From the NCBI GenBank assembly GCA_004017535.1, contig SAJS01000016.1, forward strand, positions 1-64,000: DNA of 64,000 bases, written 5' to 3'. The DNA comes from Mesorhizobium sp. (GTDB taxonomy: Bacteria; Pseudomonadota; Alphaproteobacteria; Rhizobiales; Rhizobiaceae). A program made the translations under genes and the position numbers. The first letter of the stretch is position 1, and each line of letters opens with the position of its first letter. Under the pieces are notes generated by a model. It did no database searches and was not told the DNA's origin. It was given only the letters and a program-made list of their open reading frames with translations. Below, piece after piece: positions 1 through 10,788 of the stretch.

Positions 1-944
1 TTGTGCTTGACCATGGCGTTCTCGGTCCAGGAGGCGTTCGCATCCGGCACCGCCATCAGCGCCATCGCCATCGCCTTGATCACCATGTCGTTGACGGAGA
101 GCTTGTAGGCCGGAACCTCGCCCTTGTCGGTCTTCCTCATCGGGGCGGCGGCATTCAACTGCGTGCGCAGCGCCAAGAGCGCGTCGAGCTCGCAATCCAG
201 CGTCAGATAGAAATGCGGGATGGTGGACTTCGCCTCGACCAGGCGGCGCGCGATGGTCTTGCGCATGTTGTCATGCGGCACGAGCTCGTAGGAGCCTTCG
301 GCGAACAGCTTCAGCACCTGGTCGTCCGACATCGGCTTCGGCGCGGGCGCCGGAGCGGACGGAGCGCCGGCCGGCGCTTTCGCGGCAGGCGCCGCCTTGG
401 CGCCGCCGGAAGAGATCGCCGCTTCGACATCAGCTTTGACGACGCGGCCATGCGGGCCGGTGCCGGTCACGGCGGAAACATCCACGCCGGCATCCTTGGC
501 GATGCGGCGGGCCAGCGGCGACGCGAAGACACGATCGCCGGCGGCGTGACCGTTGGCGACGGGAGCAGGCTCGGCCTTCGCCGGCGCCGTCGCCGCGGCT
601 GCTGCTGCCGGCTTGGGTGCTTCCTTGGGGGCTTCGGCCTTCGGGGCATCCGCCTTCGGCGTGGCGCTGCTACCGCTCTTGGCCGCGGCGCCGGCATCCT
701 CGCCCTCGCCGGCCAGGATGGCGATCAGCGCGTTGACCTTGACGCCTTCGGTGCCGGCTGGAACCACCAGCTTGGCGACTGTGCCTTCATCGACGGCTTC
801 GACTTCCATCGTCGCCTTGTCGGTTTCGATCTCGGCGATCACGTCGCCCGGAGAAACCTTGTCGCCTTCCTTGACCAGCCATTTCGACAGGTTGCCCTCT
901 TCCATCGTCGGAGAGAGCGCCGGCATGGTGATGTTGATTGGCAT
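1..944 (-). CDS. pdhC: Dihydrolipoamide acetyltransferase (E2) of pyruvate dehydrogenase, 5' part only
   Basis: E2 core of the pyruvate dehydrogenase complex; transfers acetyl groups from lipoyl-lysine to CoA. About 314 residues are visible; the C-terminal catalytic part runs off the left edge. Residues 1-80 form a lipoyl domain with the lipoylated lysine in [11 protein letters not shown] (Lys43). An Ala/Pro-rich linker follows, then a peripheral subunit-binding domain near residues 137-173 (ASPLARRIAKDAGVDV, GTGPHGRVVK), then the start of the acyltransferase domain. The ATG at 944 is preceded by GGAGGAC, a good ribosome site. It lies 18 bp after pdhB and is surely cotranscribed with pdhA and pdhB. 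The reading frame is open to base 3. Confidence 0.95.
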   Translation of the reverse strand, partial: MPINITMPALSPTMEEGNLSKWLVKEGDKVSPGDVIAEIETDKATMEVEAVDEGTVAKLVVPAGTEGVKVNALIAILAGEGEDAGAAAKSGSSATPKADAPKAEAPKEAPKPAAAAAATAPAKAEPAPVANGHAAGDRVFASPLARRIAKDAGVDVSAVTGTGPHGRVVKADVEAAISSGGAKAAPAAKAPAGAPSAPAPAPKPMSDDQVLKLFAEGSYELVPHDNMRKTIARRLVEAKSTIPHFYLTLDCELDALLALRTQLNAAAPMRKTDKGEVPAYKLSVNDMVIKAMAMALMAVPDANASWTENAMVKH

Positions 945-962
945 GATGTCCTCCCGACCGGC

Positions 963-2354
<1,392 letters not shown>

Positions 2355-2369
2355 GTCCTTGCCCTCCCC

Positions 2370-3425
2370 TTAGAGTACGATGTCGGTCCAGAGCTCGGAC
2401 GGATCCGGCTCGGCGTCGTTCTGGGCGAATTCGGCGGCGTCGGCGACGATGTCGCGAACTTCCTTGTCGATGGCCTTGAGCTCGTCCTCGCTCGCCCATT
2501 TCTTGTCGAGCAGCCGCACCCGAACCTGCTCGATCGGGTCGTGCTCGGAGCGCATCTTCTGCACCTCCTCCTTGGAGCGGTACTTCGCCGGGTCGGACAT
2601 CGAATGGCCGCGATAGCGGTAGGTCTGCATTTCGAGGATGAGCGGCCCATTGCCGGCGCGGCACCATTCGGTGGCGAGATCGGCGGCCGACTTCACGGCG
2701 CGGACGTCCATGCCATCGACCTGGATTCCCGGGATCTTGAAGGAAGCGCCGCGATGCGAGAAGTCGGTCTCTGCCGACGAGCGCGACACCGACGTGCCCA
2801 TGGCGTAACGGTTGTTCTCGATGATGTAGATCACCGGCAGCTTCCACAGCGAGGCCATGTTGAAGCTCTCATAGACCTGGCCCTGGTTGGCGGCGCCGTC
2901 GCCGAAATAGGTCAGCGAGACGTTCTTGTTGTCGCGGTAGCGGTTGGCGAAGGCGAGACCGGTGCCGAGCGACACCTGGGCGCCGACGATACCGTGGCCG
3001 CCATAGAAATGCTTCTCCTTGGAGAACATGTGCATGGAGCCGCCCTTGCCTTTCGACAGGCCGCCGCGGCGCCCCGTCAGTTCGGCCATGACGCCGCGCG
3101 GCGACAGGTCCATCGCCAGCATGTGGCCGTGGTCGCGATAGGCGGTGATCATCTGGTCGCCTTCGACAAGCGCCATCTTCATGCCGGTGACGACGGCCTC
3201 CTGGCCGATATAGAGATGGCAGAAGCCGCCGATGAAGCCCATGCCGTAAAGCTGGCCAGCCTTCTCCTCGAAGCGGCGGATCAAGAGCATATGCCGGTAG
3301 GCGGAGAGCTCTTCCTCCTTGGTGAAATCAGCGGGCTTGGGCGCTGACAGATTGGGCTGCTTGTCGGATCTGGACTTGTTGTCGGATCTGGATTTGGCGG
3401 GCGCTTTTTTGGCGGCGGTGGCCAT
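2370..3425 (-). CDS. pdhA: Pyruvate dehydrogenase E1 alpha subunit
   Basis: 351 aa, the thiamine-diphosphate-binding subunit of E1. The ThDP motif starts at GDGAANQG (residues 175-182) and closes with NN at 204-205. The phosphorylation-loop region YRYRGHSMSDP is present. The N-terminal 30 residues are Lys/Ala-rich and hold a short internal duplication (KSRSD twice), encoded by a small direct DNA repeat near 3363-3393, so this extension may be unstructured. Start ATG at 3425 has GGGAG upstream. First gene of pdhA-pdhB-pdhC; the operon promoter should lie in 3426-3601. Confidence 0.97.
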   Translation of the reverse strand: MATAAKKAPAKSRSDNKSRSDKQPNLSAPKPADFTKEEELSAYRHMLLIRRFEEKAGQLYGMGFIGGFCHLYIGQEAVVTGMKMALVEGDQMITAYRDHGHMLAMDLSPRGVMAELTGRRGGLSKGKGGSMHMFSKEKHFYGGHGIVGAQVSLGTGLAFANRYRDNKNVSLTYFGDGAANQGQVYESFNMASLWKLPVIYIIENNRYAMGTSVSRSSAETDFSHRGASFKIPGIQVDGMDVRAVKSAADLATEWCRAGNGPLILEMQTYRYRGHSMSDPAKYRSKEEVQKMRSEHDPIEQVRVRLLDKKWASEDELKAIDKEVRDIVADAAEFAQNDAEPDPSELWTDIVL

Positions 3426-3503
3426 GCGTCACTCCCTGTTAGCGTCTCTTTGCGGACATTCAGGGAGATCGAAAAGTCTCCCCACCGATTTGCGCGAGGC
3501 TAA

Positions 3504-3578
3504 CATGCAAGGATGCATTGCGCCATGCTGAAAAATGCATGGCTGGCATGCATCTAAGCGATTAGAATCATTGCAAAT
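3504..3578. promoter_or_regulatory. Cluster of ATGCAT-type palindromes upstream of pdhA
   Basis: The 176-bp gap before pdhA holds several overlapping TGCA-centred words: ATGCAAGGATGCAT, AATGCATGG, GGCATGCAT, and ATTGCAAAT at about 3570. Such clustering in a short promoter region suggests an operator, but I cannot name the regulator. TTGCAAA-like boxes are bound by short-chain acyl-CoA responsive regulators in some alphaproteobacteria; linking them to this site is only inference. Confidence 0.3.
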
Positions 3579-3601
3579 AACGGCGATTAACCGAAATTCG
3601 G

Positions 3602-3925
3602 TTATTTCGTCGCGGAAGGCAGCATGATGGTGATTTCGTCGGGCTGAGACAGATTGAGCGCCTTTCGGGCCTGCTCGTCAAGCATATCCTTCTCCAGCGT
3701 GCCTTCATGCATCAGCTGGATACGGCGCTCGAAGTCGACCCGGCGCGCCTTCACGGCATCAAGCTGCGCCTGCAGTTCGGCCGCCCGGGCCTCGAGTTGG
3801 TACTTGGAATAAATGCCGAACTCGCCGTGATAGGCATGGAAGCCGAAATAGGCCAGGAAGAGCACGCAGAGCGAAGGGATGATCAGCCTGCCGGTGTTTC
3901 TCTGCTTGTGCTGACGTGTCCACAT
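3602..3925 (-). CDS. FtsB/DivIC-family septum formation initiator protein
   Basis: 107 aa. Basic N-terminus (MWTRQHKQRN), one membrane helix (residues about 14-32), then a coiled-coil stretch (YQLEARAAELQAQLDAVKARRVDFERRI) and a short C-terminal region. This is the layout of FtsB/DivIC proteins, which link FtsQ and FtsL at the division septum. The gene sits between eno and pdhA, a position where rhizobial FtsB-like genes are found. I chose the start at 3925 because the open frame upstream (to 4063) reads through the eno terminator and has no family-like sequence. Confidence 0.85.
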   Translation of the reverse strand: MWTRQHKQRNTGRLIIPSLCVLFLAYFGFHAYHGEFGIYSKYQLEARAAELQAQLDAVKARRVDFERRIQLMHEGTLEKDMLDEQARKALNLSQPDEITIMLPSATK

Positions 3926-4031
3926 AAACCCGAACCCTCGCGGCCGCGAACGCAAGCGGCCATGAGTCCTATTTCGCCCGATTGTGCTTAATGGACGGTT
4001 ACGGGCGACCTGTTGCAGGACCGCGGGAAAC

Positions 4032-4061
4032 GAAAAAGGGCGGGAATGCCCCGCCCTTTTC
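4032..4061 (-). terminator. Rho-independent terminator of eno
   Basis: Stem AAAGGGCGGG/CCCGCCCTTT with a T run on the minus strand, 23 bp past the eno stop codon. It separates eno from the FtsB-like gene, which must then have its own promoter or depend on read-through. Confidence 0.85.
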
Positions 4062-4083
4062 AAGCTGTTTCAACCAAGCTGGA

Positions 4084-5400
<1,317 letters not shown>

Positions 5401-5499
5401 TTAGCCAAAGCGGCGCAAAAGGCAATCGGCGGCGCCGCAATTATTGCCGGGGGTCGGATTCACGAAGCGCAAATTTATGTCATCATAAGTCATGCGCAT
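5401..5499 (-). CDS. Possible 32-residue leader peptide upstream of eno
   Basis: A short open frame (MRMTYDDINLRFVN..., ending CLLRRFG) with AGAAGG seven bases before its ATG at 5499, ending 42 bp before the eno start. It lies where the eno 5' leader would be. I do not recognise the peptide. It could be a leader ORF or chance; only conservation would decide. Confidence 0.25.
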   Translation of the reverse strand: MRMTYDDINLRFVNPTPGNNCGAADCLLRRFG

Positions 5500-5558
5500 C
5501 GCGCGGCCTTCTGATCTATGGTCGCGTTCGCGCGGGGCGAAACAGGAGGAGTTTCGCC

Positions 5559-5681
5559 ATGTCCCAGTTGAGCGGTATCGTGAGTTTGTTCCTGATCGCG
5601 GCGGCATTCCTGACGTCGTGCGACGACCAGAAACCCCAGCAGAGTTCAGTGGAACTATCGACGCTCCAAGCGGCGCAGTAG
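5559..5681 (+). CDS. Tiny lipoprotein (40 aa)
   Basis: Begins MSQLSGIVSLFLIAAAFLTSC: a hydrophobic signal followed by a lipobox-like FLTSC, with the cysteine at residue 21. The mature part would be only 20 residues (DDQKPQQ...). A strong AGGAGGA lies at 5544-5550, nine bases before the ATG, and a terminator follows at once, so this is a compact one-gene unit. Its size and build recall entericidin-like small lipoproteins, but there is no clear sequence match. Confidence 0.6.
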   Translation: MSQLSGIVSLFLIAAAFLTSCDDQKPQQSSVELSTLQAAQ

Positions 5682-5691
5682 TTCAAATGCC

Positions 5692-5723
5692 AAAGGCCCC
5701 TGGGTTCTGCCCGGGGGCCTTTC
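5692..5723. terminator. Hairpin terminator between the lipoprotein and PRC-barrel genes
   Basis: AAAGGCCCC...GGGGGCCTTT stem, 11 bp after the lipoprotein stop and 25 bp before the PRC-barrel stop on the other strand. A- and T-rich flanks on both sides allow it to serve both convergent genes. Confidence 0.8.
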
Positions 5724-5747
5724 GCTTTCAGAACACCTATCAGGCGG

Positions 5748-6113
5748 TCAATGCCAATAGGGCTTCACGTGATAATATTGGAATGAAGCGTCGCGTGCGG
5801 CTTCGCCGTCTGCGCCGGTCAGTTCCTCGATCGAATATGCGGGCGCGGCCTGCAGCTGCTCCTTGCTGAACGGGACGACGTAGCCGCCTTTGTCCTCGTC
5901 ATAGTCGAGCGTCGCCCACGGAACGGCGTGATACTTCTCGCCCATGCCGAGAAAGCCGCCGAAACCGATCACTGCGAACATGATGCCGTTCGACATCTTG
6001 TCGAGCATGACGTCTTCAATGCTGCCGATGCTGTCGCCTGCGGTGTTGTAAACCGATGTGCCGATAACGCGCGAGGCGGCGATGGCTTCAGTGTGCCCGG
6101 ACGGGGTGGTCAT
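5748..6113 (-). CDS. PRC-barrel domain protein
   Basis: 121 aa. Residues about 12-75 form a PRC-barrel (ASRVIGTSVYNTAGDSIGSI, EDVMLDKMSNGIMFAVIGFGG, YHAVPWATLDYD). Such small proteins are often stress-induced in rhizobia; their biochemical role is unknown. Start at 6113 was chosen over the longer frame because GAGAGGAG lies just before it and the domain begins soon after. An EcfG/RpoE2-like promoter lies upstream. Confidence 0.88.
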   Translation of the reverse strand: MTTPSGHTEAIAASRVIGTSVYNTAGDSIGSIEDVMLDKMSNGIMFAVIGFGGFLGMGEKYHAVPWATLDYDEDKGGYVVPFSKEQLQAAPAYSIEELTGADGEAARDASFQYYHVKPYWH

Positions 6114-6148
6114 GGTGGTGCTCCTCTCGTTTGAATGCCTGCATTGAC

Positions 6149-6173
6149 AATGAGAGGAGCGCGCTAAGGTTCC
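6149..6173 (-). promoter_or_regulatory. Likely EcfG/RpoE2 (general stress) promoter of the PRC-barrel gene
   Basis: On the minus strand GGAAC is followed after 18 bases by TT (within CATTGT). This fits the RpoE2 pattern GGAAC-N18/19-TT described for Sinorhizobium. It lies 36-60 bp before the gene start. It is a visual match only. Confidence 0.55.
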
Positions 6174-6252
6174 CGACGACCTTGCTCTGCCATCGATGAG
6201 GATGAAGGTGACCTTCATGTTACGCCGTAGGCGGCAATCTTGCCGTCCGAGA

Positions 6253-7098
6253 CTAGTGCCCCTTGGCGATGCGGTCGAAGGCCATCAGCTTTTCCAGCAG
6301 CGCCGGCATGTCCTTCAACGGGACCATGTTCGGACCATCGGAGGATGTCGAGTTGTCCGGGTCCTGATGGGTCTCGATGAAGACACCGGCCACACCGACG
6401 GCAACGGCCGCACGCGCCAACGTTGCGACGAAGCGCCGTTCGCCGCCGGAGGAGCCGCCCTGCCCGCCCGGCTGCTGCACGGAGTGGGTCGCGTCGAAGA
6501 TCACCGGAGCGCCGATCTCGGCCATGATGGGCAGCGCGCGCATGTCAGAGACCAGCGTGTTGTAGCCGAATGAGACGCCGCGCTCGGTGGTGAGCACGTT
6601 CGCATTGCCGGAGCCGGTGATCTTGGCGACGACATTCTTCATGTCCCAGGGCGCAAGGAATTGGCCCTTCTTCACATTGATAACCTTGCCGGTTCTGGCC
6701 GCGGCGACCAGCATGTCGGTCTGGCGCGACAGGAAGGCCGGGATCTGCAGGACATCGACGTGGGACGCGACGATGGCGCATTGTTCCTCGGTGTGGACGT
6801 CGGTCAGCACCGGTAGCCCAAACTCCTTGCGCAGATCGTCGAAGATCGGCATCGCCGTGTCGAGCCCGGCGCCGCGCGTCGCCGAAAGCGAGGTGCGGTT
6901 GGCCTTGTCGTAGCTGGTCTTGTAGACAAGGCCGATGCCCAGTTGGTCCGTCAGTTCCTTCAGCGCGCCGGCCATGTCGAAAGCGTGCTGGCGCGATTCG
7001 AGCTGGCACGGGCCGGCGATCAGCGACAGCGGCGCATCGTTGGCGAAGACGACCTTGCCGACGGTTACCGATGAATTGGGCGCCAGGGGCTTGCTCAT
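6253..7098 (-). CDS. kdsA: 3-deoxy-8-phosphooctulonate synthase (KDO-8-P synthase)
   Basis: 281 aa. Condenses arabinose-5-phosphate with PEP to make KDO-8-phosphate for lipopolysaccharide inner core. Family motifs are present: IAGPCQLES near residue 28, KTSYDKANRTS, NVKKGQFLAPWDMKN, and DATHSVQQPGGQGGSSGGER. Its start ATG overlaps the stop of the upstream glyoxalase-like gene (ATGA), so they are translationally coupled. PEP for this reaction is made by the nearby enolase. Confidence 0.97.
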   Translation of the reverse strand: MSKPLAPNSSVTVGKVVFANDAPLSLIAGPCQLESRQHAFDMAGALKELTDQLGIGLVYKTSYDKANRTSLSATRGAGLDTAMPIFDDLRKEFGLPVLTDVHTEEQCAIVASHVDVLQIPAFLSRQTDMLVAAARTGKVINVKKGQFLAPWDMKNVVAKITGSGNANVLTTERGVSFGYNTLVSDMRALPIMAEIGAPVIFDATHSVQQPGGQGGSSGGERRFVATLARAAVAVGVAGVFIETHQDPDNSTSSDGPNMVPLKDMPALLEKLMAFDRIAKGH

Positions 7099-7970
7099 GG
7101 GATCTCCCGGAGGATGAAGGCGGCGCCCTGCCCGGGCGCCGGCGGCACGACGATATCATTGCCGCTCATGTTGTGTCGGACTGCGTTGTCCGCAAGCAAC
7201 TGCTTGGCGGCGGCCGTATCGCGAACCGAGAAAACGATGGCCGTAAAGCGCAGGTTCGGCGATGGCGCGACTTTCAGCCCAAAGCGCGAGCCATAGTCTT
7301 CGCACGAAAGAACGCAGAGGACCGCATTCGGCAGCCGCACCGCGTCGCCATCGCTCGCATCCGCTTCGGCGGCGGTCGCGATCAATCCGATCTGGGCTGC
7401 GGGCCTGTCACTGACGGCGATGATTTCGAGAATACCCGTCACGCCATTGGCGTGCGCCTGCAGCGCCGTGCGATCGATCCTGGGCGCGTTGATGCGCTGG
7501 CAGGCGAAGAGGAAGGCCTCGTCGGCCTCCTTGTCGGATACGAATGCCAGCTTGAAGGAAGCCATGTCGCTTTTGCCGTTTGCGTCGGTAAAGGCGCGCG
7601 AGAAGCTCAGCATCCCGCCGGCCGAAAGACCGGCCTCGACATAGCGCGCATGATCGGCATCGGCATTGGCCGTTCCGAAGACGACAGCGGAAAAACCTTC
7701 CTCGCGGAGGGTCTGACGGTAAAGGCGATCGCGCGCGACGAAGACATTGCCTTCGCTTATGGCGAGGTCCGCCGTCTGTTCATTTCCGACAGCCAGCGGC
7801 TCCAGATAGGTGCCGTCGGCGAAAAAGACGCAGGCATTCTCCGTGCCGAAGGGGTGGATGCCAGTGGGCGCGACGACAAAGCCGAGCGACGTCAGGCGCG
7901 AGCGAACGGCATCAAGGTTCTGCGCCGGCAGAACGAGATGGTCGAGCGGATGAGCGGTTTTTGAGGTCAT
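7095..7970 (-). CDS. Glyoxalase-like (VOC superfamily) protein
   Basis: 291 aa. The N-terminal half matches the glyoxalase_3-like fold: HPLDHLVLPAQNLDAVRSRL, LGFVVAPTGIHPFGTENACV, FADGTYLEPLAV. A second betaalpha-beta module follows with DHARYVEAGLSAGGMLSFSRAF. The substrate is unknown. The stop overlaps the kdsA start by four bases, so the two are one transcript. VOC enzymes bind a metal through His/Glu; His and Glu at suitable strand positions are visible, but I cannot assign them with certainty. Confidence 0.8.
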   Translation of the reverse strand: MTSKTAHPLDHLVLPAQNLDAVRSRLTSLGFVVAPTGIHPFGTENACVFFADGTYLEPLAVGNEQTADLAISEGNVFVARDRLYRQTLREEGFSAVVFGTANADADHARYVEAGLSAGGMLSFSRAFTDANGKSDMASFKLAFVSDKEADEAFLFACQRINAPRIDRTALQAHANGVTGILEIIAVSDRPAAQIGLIATAAEADASDGDAVRLPNAVLCVLSCEDYGSRFGLKVAPSPNLRFTAIVFSVRDTAAAKQLLADNAVRHNMSGNDIVVPPAPGQGAAFILREIP

Positions 7971-8040
7971 GCCGGCGCGGTTTGCCCCATTCCGGCCCGC
8001 GGTTCAAGGGAGTCGGATCGAGAGTGCGCGCTATGCCGGT

Positions 8041-8331
8041 TCAGGCCGCGGCAACGACATCGGCCGAATAGCGCAGTTCGCGCAGCGGCTTCACCTTGCT
8101 GGTCGTATCGGCGTAAATCGGGTGCGCCTTGTAGGCGGCAAGTGCCGCCTCGTCCTCGAATTCGGCATAGACGACAACGTCGATCGCGTTGGAGAACAGA
8201 TCGACCTTGGTGTTGAGCGTCACTTCGAAGTGCTTCGAGTGCGGAATATTGCCCAGCGTCAGCAGGCCCGAGCGCACAGCCTCTACATCTTCCTTGCGAC
8301 GCACGCTGAAGAAAACGATGTGCCGGATCAA
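8041..8331 (-). CDS. Dabb (stress-responsive A/B barrel) family protein
   Basis: 96 aa. MIRHIVFFSVRRKEDVEAV at the N-terminus and DVVVYAEFEDEAALAAYKAHP in the middle are typical of the dimeric alpha-beta barrel (Dabb) family, whose members are often of unknown function. The start is TTG at 8331: it begins the conserved segment exactly and has GGGAGG six bases upstream, whereas earlier in-frame ATGs add 120 unrelated residues. Confidence 0.82.
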   Translation of the reverse strand: MIRHIVFFSVRRKEDVEAVRSGLLTLGNIPHSKHFEVTLNTKVDLFSNAIDVVVYAEFEDEAALAAYKAHPIYADTTSKVKPLRELRYSADVVAAA

Positions 8332-8432
8332 GCCAGCCTCCCATGGTCGTCGGTTCAGCGGTGTTTTGTGGGAGCGACGCATGAGCGTCAACCGGCAACG
8401 ATGTCGCGCCTGCGATGTGCAACCGGCAAGGC

Positions 8433-8561
8433 CTATCCGGTGACTTGGCGCACGATGCGCGACATTTCCCGCACGGTCACGTCGAGATAGTGACCATGAT
8501 TGTAGAGGCCATCCCAGATCAGGAAGAAGGCAATGGCTGCGATGACGATTACATAACGCAT
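8433..8561 (-). CDS. Small single-span membrane protein (42 aa)
   Basis: MRYVIVIAAIAFFLIWDGLYNHG gives one membrane helix with its start at the membrane; the tail (YLDVTVREMSRIVRQVTG) is polar. I recall similar short proteins in other rhizobia but cannot name a family. The upstream frame to 8627 is arginine-rich and unlike coding sequence, so I start at 8561. Confidence 0.55.
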   Translation of the reverse strand: MRYVIVIAAIAFFLIWDGLYNHGHYLDVTVREMSRIVRQVTG

Positions 8562-8692
8562 GGCTAAAACTAGCGCATGTGGACAACTGGAACCAGAGTG
8601 GAAGCGGCAGCGGTCCTTCGAGTTCACGGCTTTTTGCGCCCGGCCGCTTCTCCAGGCCGATCACCAAGCCCTCGCCAGCGGCGCCAAGGAAG

Positions 8693-9958
8693 TCAGCTCT
8701 TGTCGTCGTCACCCTGCGTGATCAGCCGGGCGCTGCGCTGGCCCGTGAGATAAATCCATAGCCAGCTAAGCGAGACCGCCAGGCGGTTGCGGAAATCGAT
8801 CAGGAAGTAAATGTGGGCGATACCCCAGAGCCACCAGGCGAGCCAGCCGGTGAGCTTGATCCAGCCGAAATCGATCGCGGCAGCACGCTTGCCGATCGTC
8901 GCCAGATCGCCGGCATGCCTGTATCGAAAAGGGCGCGTCGCGCTGTCGCCGGCGAGCCGCGCCTTGATTGTCGCGGCGACGTGTTTGCCCTCCTGCTTGG
9001 CCGAGGGCGCCACACCCGGCACGGGCTTTCCATCCGGCCGCAACACATGCGCGGTGTCGCCGATCACGAAGATCTCCGAGCTGCCTGGCACGGTCAAATC
9101 GGGTTCGACCAGCACCCTTCCCGCCCGGTCGGCCGGCGCCCCGAGCCACTCGGCCGCCGGCGAAGCGGCAACGCCGGCTGCCCAGATGATCGTCCTTGCC
9201 GGCAGTTGCTTGTCTCCAAAGACGACGCCCTCGGCGTCGAGTCGGGTGACGGGGCGGCCGAGCTCGACGGTGACGCCGAGCCGCTCCAGCGCCTTGCGGG
9301 CGTAGTCGGAAAGCTGCGGCGCGAAATTGGCCAGGATGCGGTCGCCGGCCTCGATCAGCACGACGCGCGCCTGGCGCGTGTCGATGTTGCGGAATTCGCC
9401 GCGCAGCGTTTCGTGCGCGAGTTCGACAATGGTGCCGGCGAGCTCGACGCCCGTCGGGCCGCCGCCGACGATGACGAACGTCAGCAACGCCTGGCGCCTG
9501 GTGGGATCGGTTTCGCATTCGGCCTGCTCGAAGCCGAGCAGAATGCGGCGCCGGATGGTCGTGGCATCCTCGAGCGTTTTCAGGCCCGGCGCGAACGGTT
9601 CCCATTCATCATGGCCGAAATAGGCATGGCGCGCGCCGGTGGCAAGCACCAGCGTGTCGTAGGGAACCGAGCTGCCGTCTTGGAGCAGCACGCGCTTGCC
9701 GGCGCGGTCGACGCCGGTGACAGTGCCGAGAAGCGTCGTCACGTCCTTGCGCCTGCGTAAGAGATGACGGATCGGCCAGGCCACCTCCGAGGTCGCCAGC
9801 GACGTCGTCGCCACCTGGTAGAGCAGCGGCTGGAACAGGTGGTGATTGCGCTTGTCGATCATGGTGATGCGCACCGGCGCACCAGCCAGCGCGCGGGTGA
9901 GTTCGAGCCCGCCGAACCCGGCGCCGACGGCCACGACATGATGCCTGGTTTCGCTCAT
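8693..9958 (-). CDS. ndh: Type II NADH dehydrogenase-like FAD oxidoreductase
   Basis: 421 aa. Membrane-associated flavoprotein that passes electrons from NADH to quinone without pumping protons. FAD-binding VVAVGAGFGGLELTRAL lies at residues 8-24, and the second dinucleotide motif FVIVGGGPTGVELAGTI near residue 160. The QPLLYQVATTSL stretch and the C-terminal IGDTAHV motif are typical of Ndh. The C-terminal hydrophobic segment (LAWWLWGIAHIYFLIDF) should anchor it to the inner membrane. Start at 9958 has GAGGTGGG upstream; the longer frame to 10117 lacks homology. Confidence 0.92.
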   Translation of the reverse strand: MSETRHHVVAVGAGFGGLELTRALAGAPVRITMIDKRNHHLFQPLLYQVATTSLATSEVAWPIRHLLRRRKDVTTLLGTVTGVDRAGKRVLLQDGSSVPYDTLVLATGARHAYFGHDEWEPFAPGLKTLEDATTIRRRILLGFEQAECETDPTRRQALLTFVIVGGGPTGVELAGTIVELAHETLRGEFRNIDTRQARVVLIEAGDRILANFAPQLSDYARKALERLGVTVELGRPVTRLDAEGVVFGDKQLPARTIIWAAGVAASPAAEWLGAPADRAGRVLVEPDLTVPGSSEIFVIGDTAHVLRPDGKPVPGVAPSAKQEGKHVAATIKARLAGDSATRPFRYRHAGDLATIGKRAAAIDFGWIKLTGWLAWWLWGIAHIYFLIDFRNRLAVSLSWLWIYLTGQRSARLITQGDDDKS

Positions 9959-10131
9959 TTCATCCCACCTCGCGGCGTAAAACCACCACATAGAATGTAG
10001 GTATTTTGTGCGCTGCAACAACATCTTGCCGGCTCTGAAACATGCCCCAGAGTCGTCGCGCGGCGTCGCGAATGCATATGTAGCGCGTGCTGCCGCAGGT
10101 ATAGCGTGAGACCCCATGAGAGGAGCCTGTC

Positions 10132-10788
10132 ATGGCTGATAATCGCGACGACGAAGGGCCGGCCCAATACGCATCACCGCCCTGCTTCATGCATGAACTC
10201 GATCCGGAATATCGGGAGCCGCTGTCCGATTGGACAGATATCAGGCGATGGCGCAAGGCCGAGCGCGAGCGGCTCATCAATGCCCGCCTTGCCGTCTCAG
10301 CCGATGCGCGCGCCTCCATGTCGGCACGTATCGCGGACGGCCTCGACGCGCTGATCGGCGACATAGACGGCCGGATGGTCAGCCTCTATTGGCCGTTTCG
10401 CGGCGAGCCGGATCTGCGCGGCTGGATAGCCTCTATCAACGAGCGCGGTGGCCACACCGCGCTGCCTGTCGTCCTCGAGAAGGGACAGCCGCTGGTGTTT
10501 CGCGCCTACAGACCGGGCGACCGGCTGGAAAAGGGTGTCTGGAACATTCCGATCCCCGCCGAAGGCGACCCCGTCCTGCCCGATGTTGTGATCTCGCCGA
10601 TCGTCGGCATCGACCCGGGCAAGTATCGGCTAGGCTATGGCGGCGGATTCTACGATCGCACGCTGGCCGCCATGCCGTTCAGGCCGCTGGTGATCGGCGT
10701 CGGCTACGAATTGCAGCGCATTGCGACCATCTACCCGCAGCCGCACGATATTCCGATGACGACTGTGGTGACGGAGGTCAGCGCCTAG
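10132..10788 (+). CDS. 5-formyltetrahydrofolate cyclo-ligase family protein
   Basis: 218 aa. The family converts 5-formyl-THF to 5,10-methenyl-THF with ATP, recycling an inhibitory folate. The signature GYGGGFYDRTLA lies near residue 169, with the basic N-terminal helix WRKAERERLINARLA. An extra 30-residue N-terminal stretch precedes the usual start. GAGAGGAG lies before ATG 10132. The stop overlaps the stop of the convergent Lrp-type gene in the palindrome CTAG. Confidence 0.9.
   Translation: MADNRDDEGPAQYASPPCFMHELDPEYREPLSDWTDIRRWRKAERERLINARLAVSADARASMSARIADGLDALIGDIDGRMVSLYWPFRGEPDLRGWIASINERGGHTALPVVLEKGQPLVFRAYRPGDRLEKGVWNIPIPAEGDPVLPDVVISPIVGIDPGKYRLGYGGGFYDRTLAAMPFRPLVIGVGYELQRIATIYPQPHDIPMTTVVTEVSA

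Noticed and set aside
9959-10131. 6S RNA before the cyclo-ligase gene, as in enterobacteria
   Set aside because: The region does not show the long closing stem and central bubble; I see only weak hairpins and a ribosome site.
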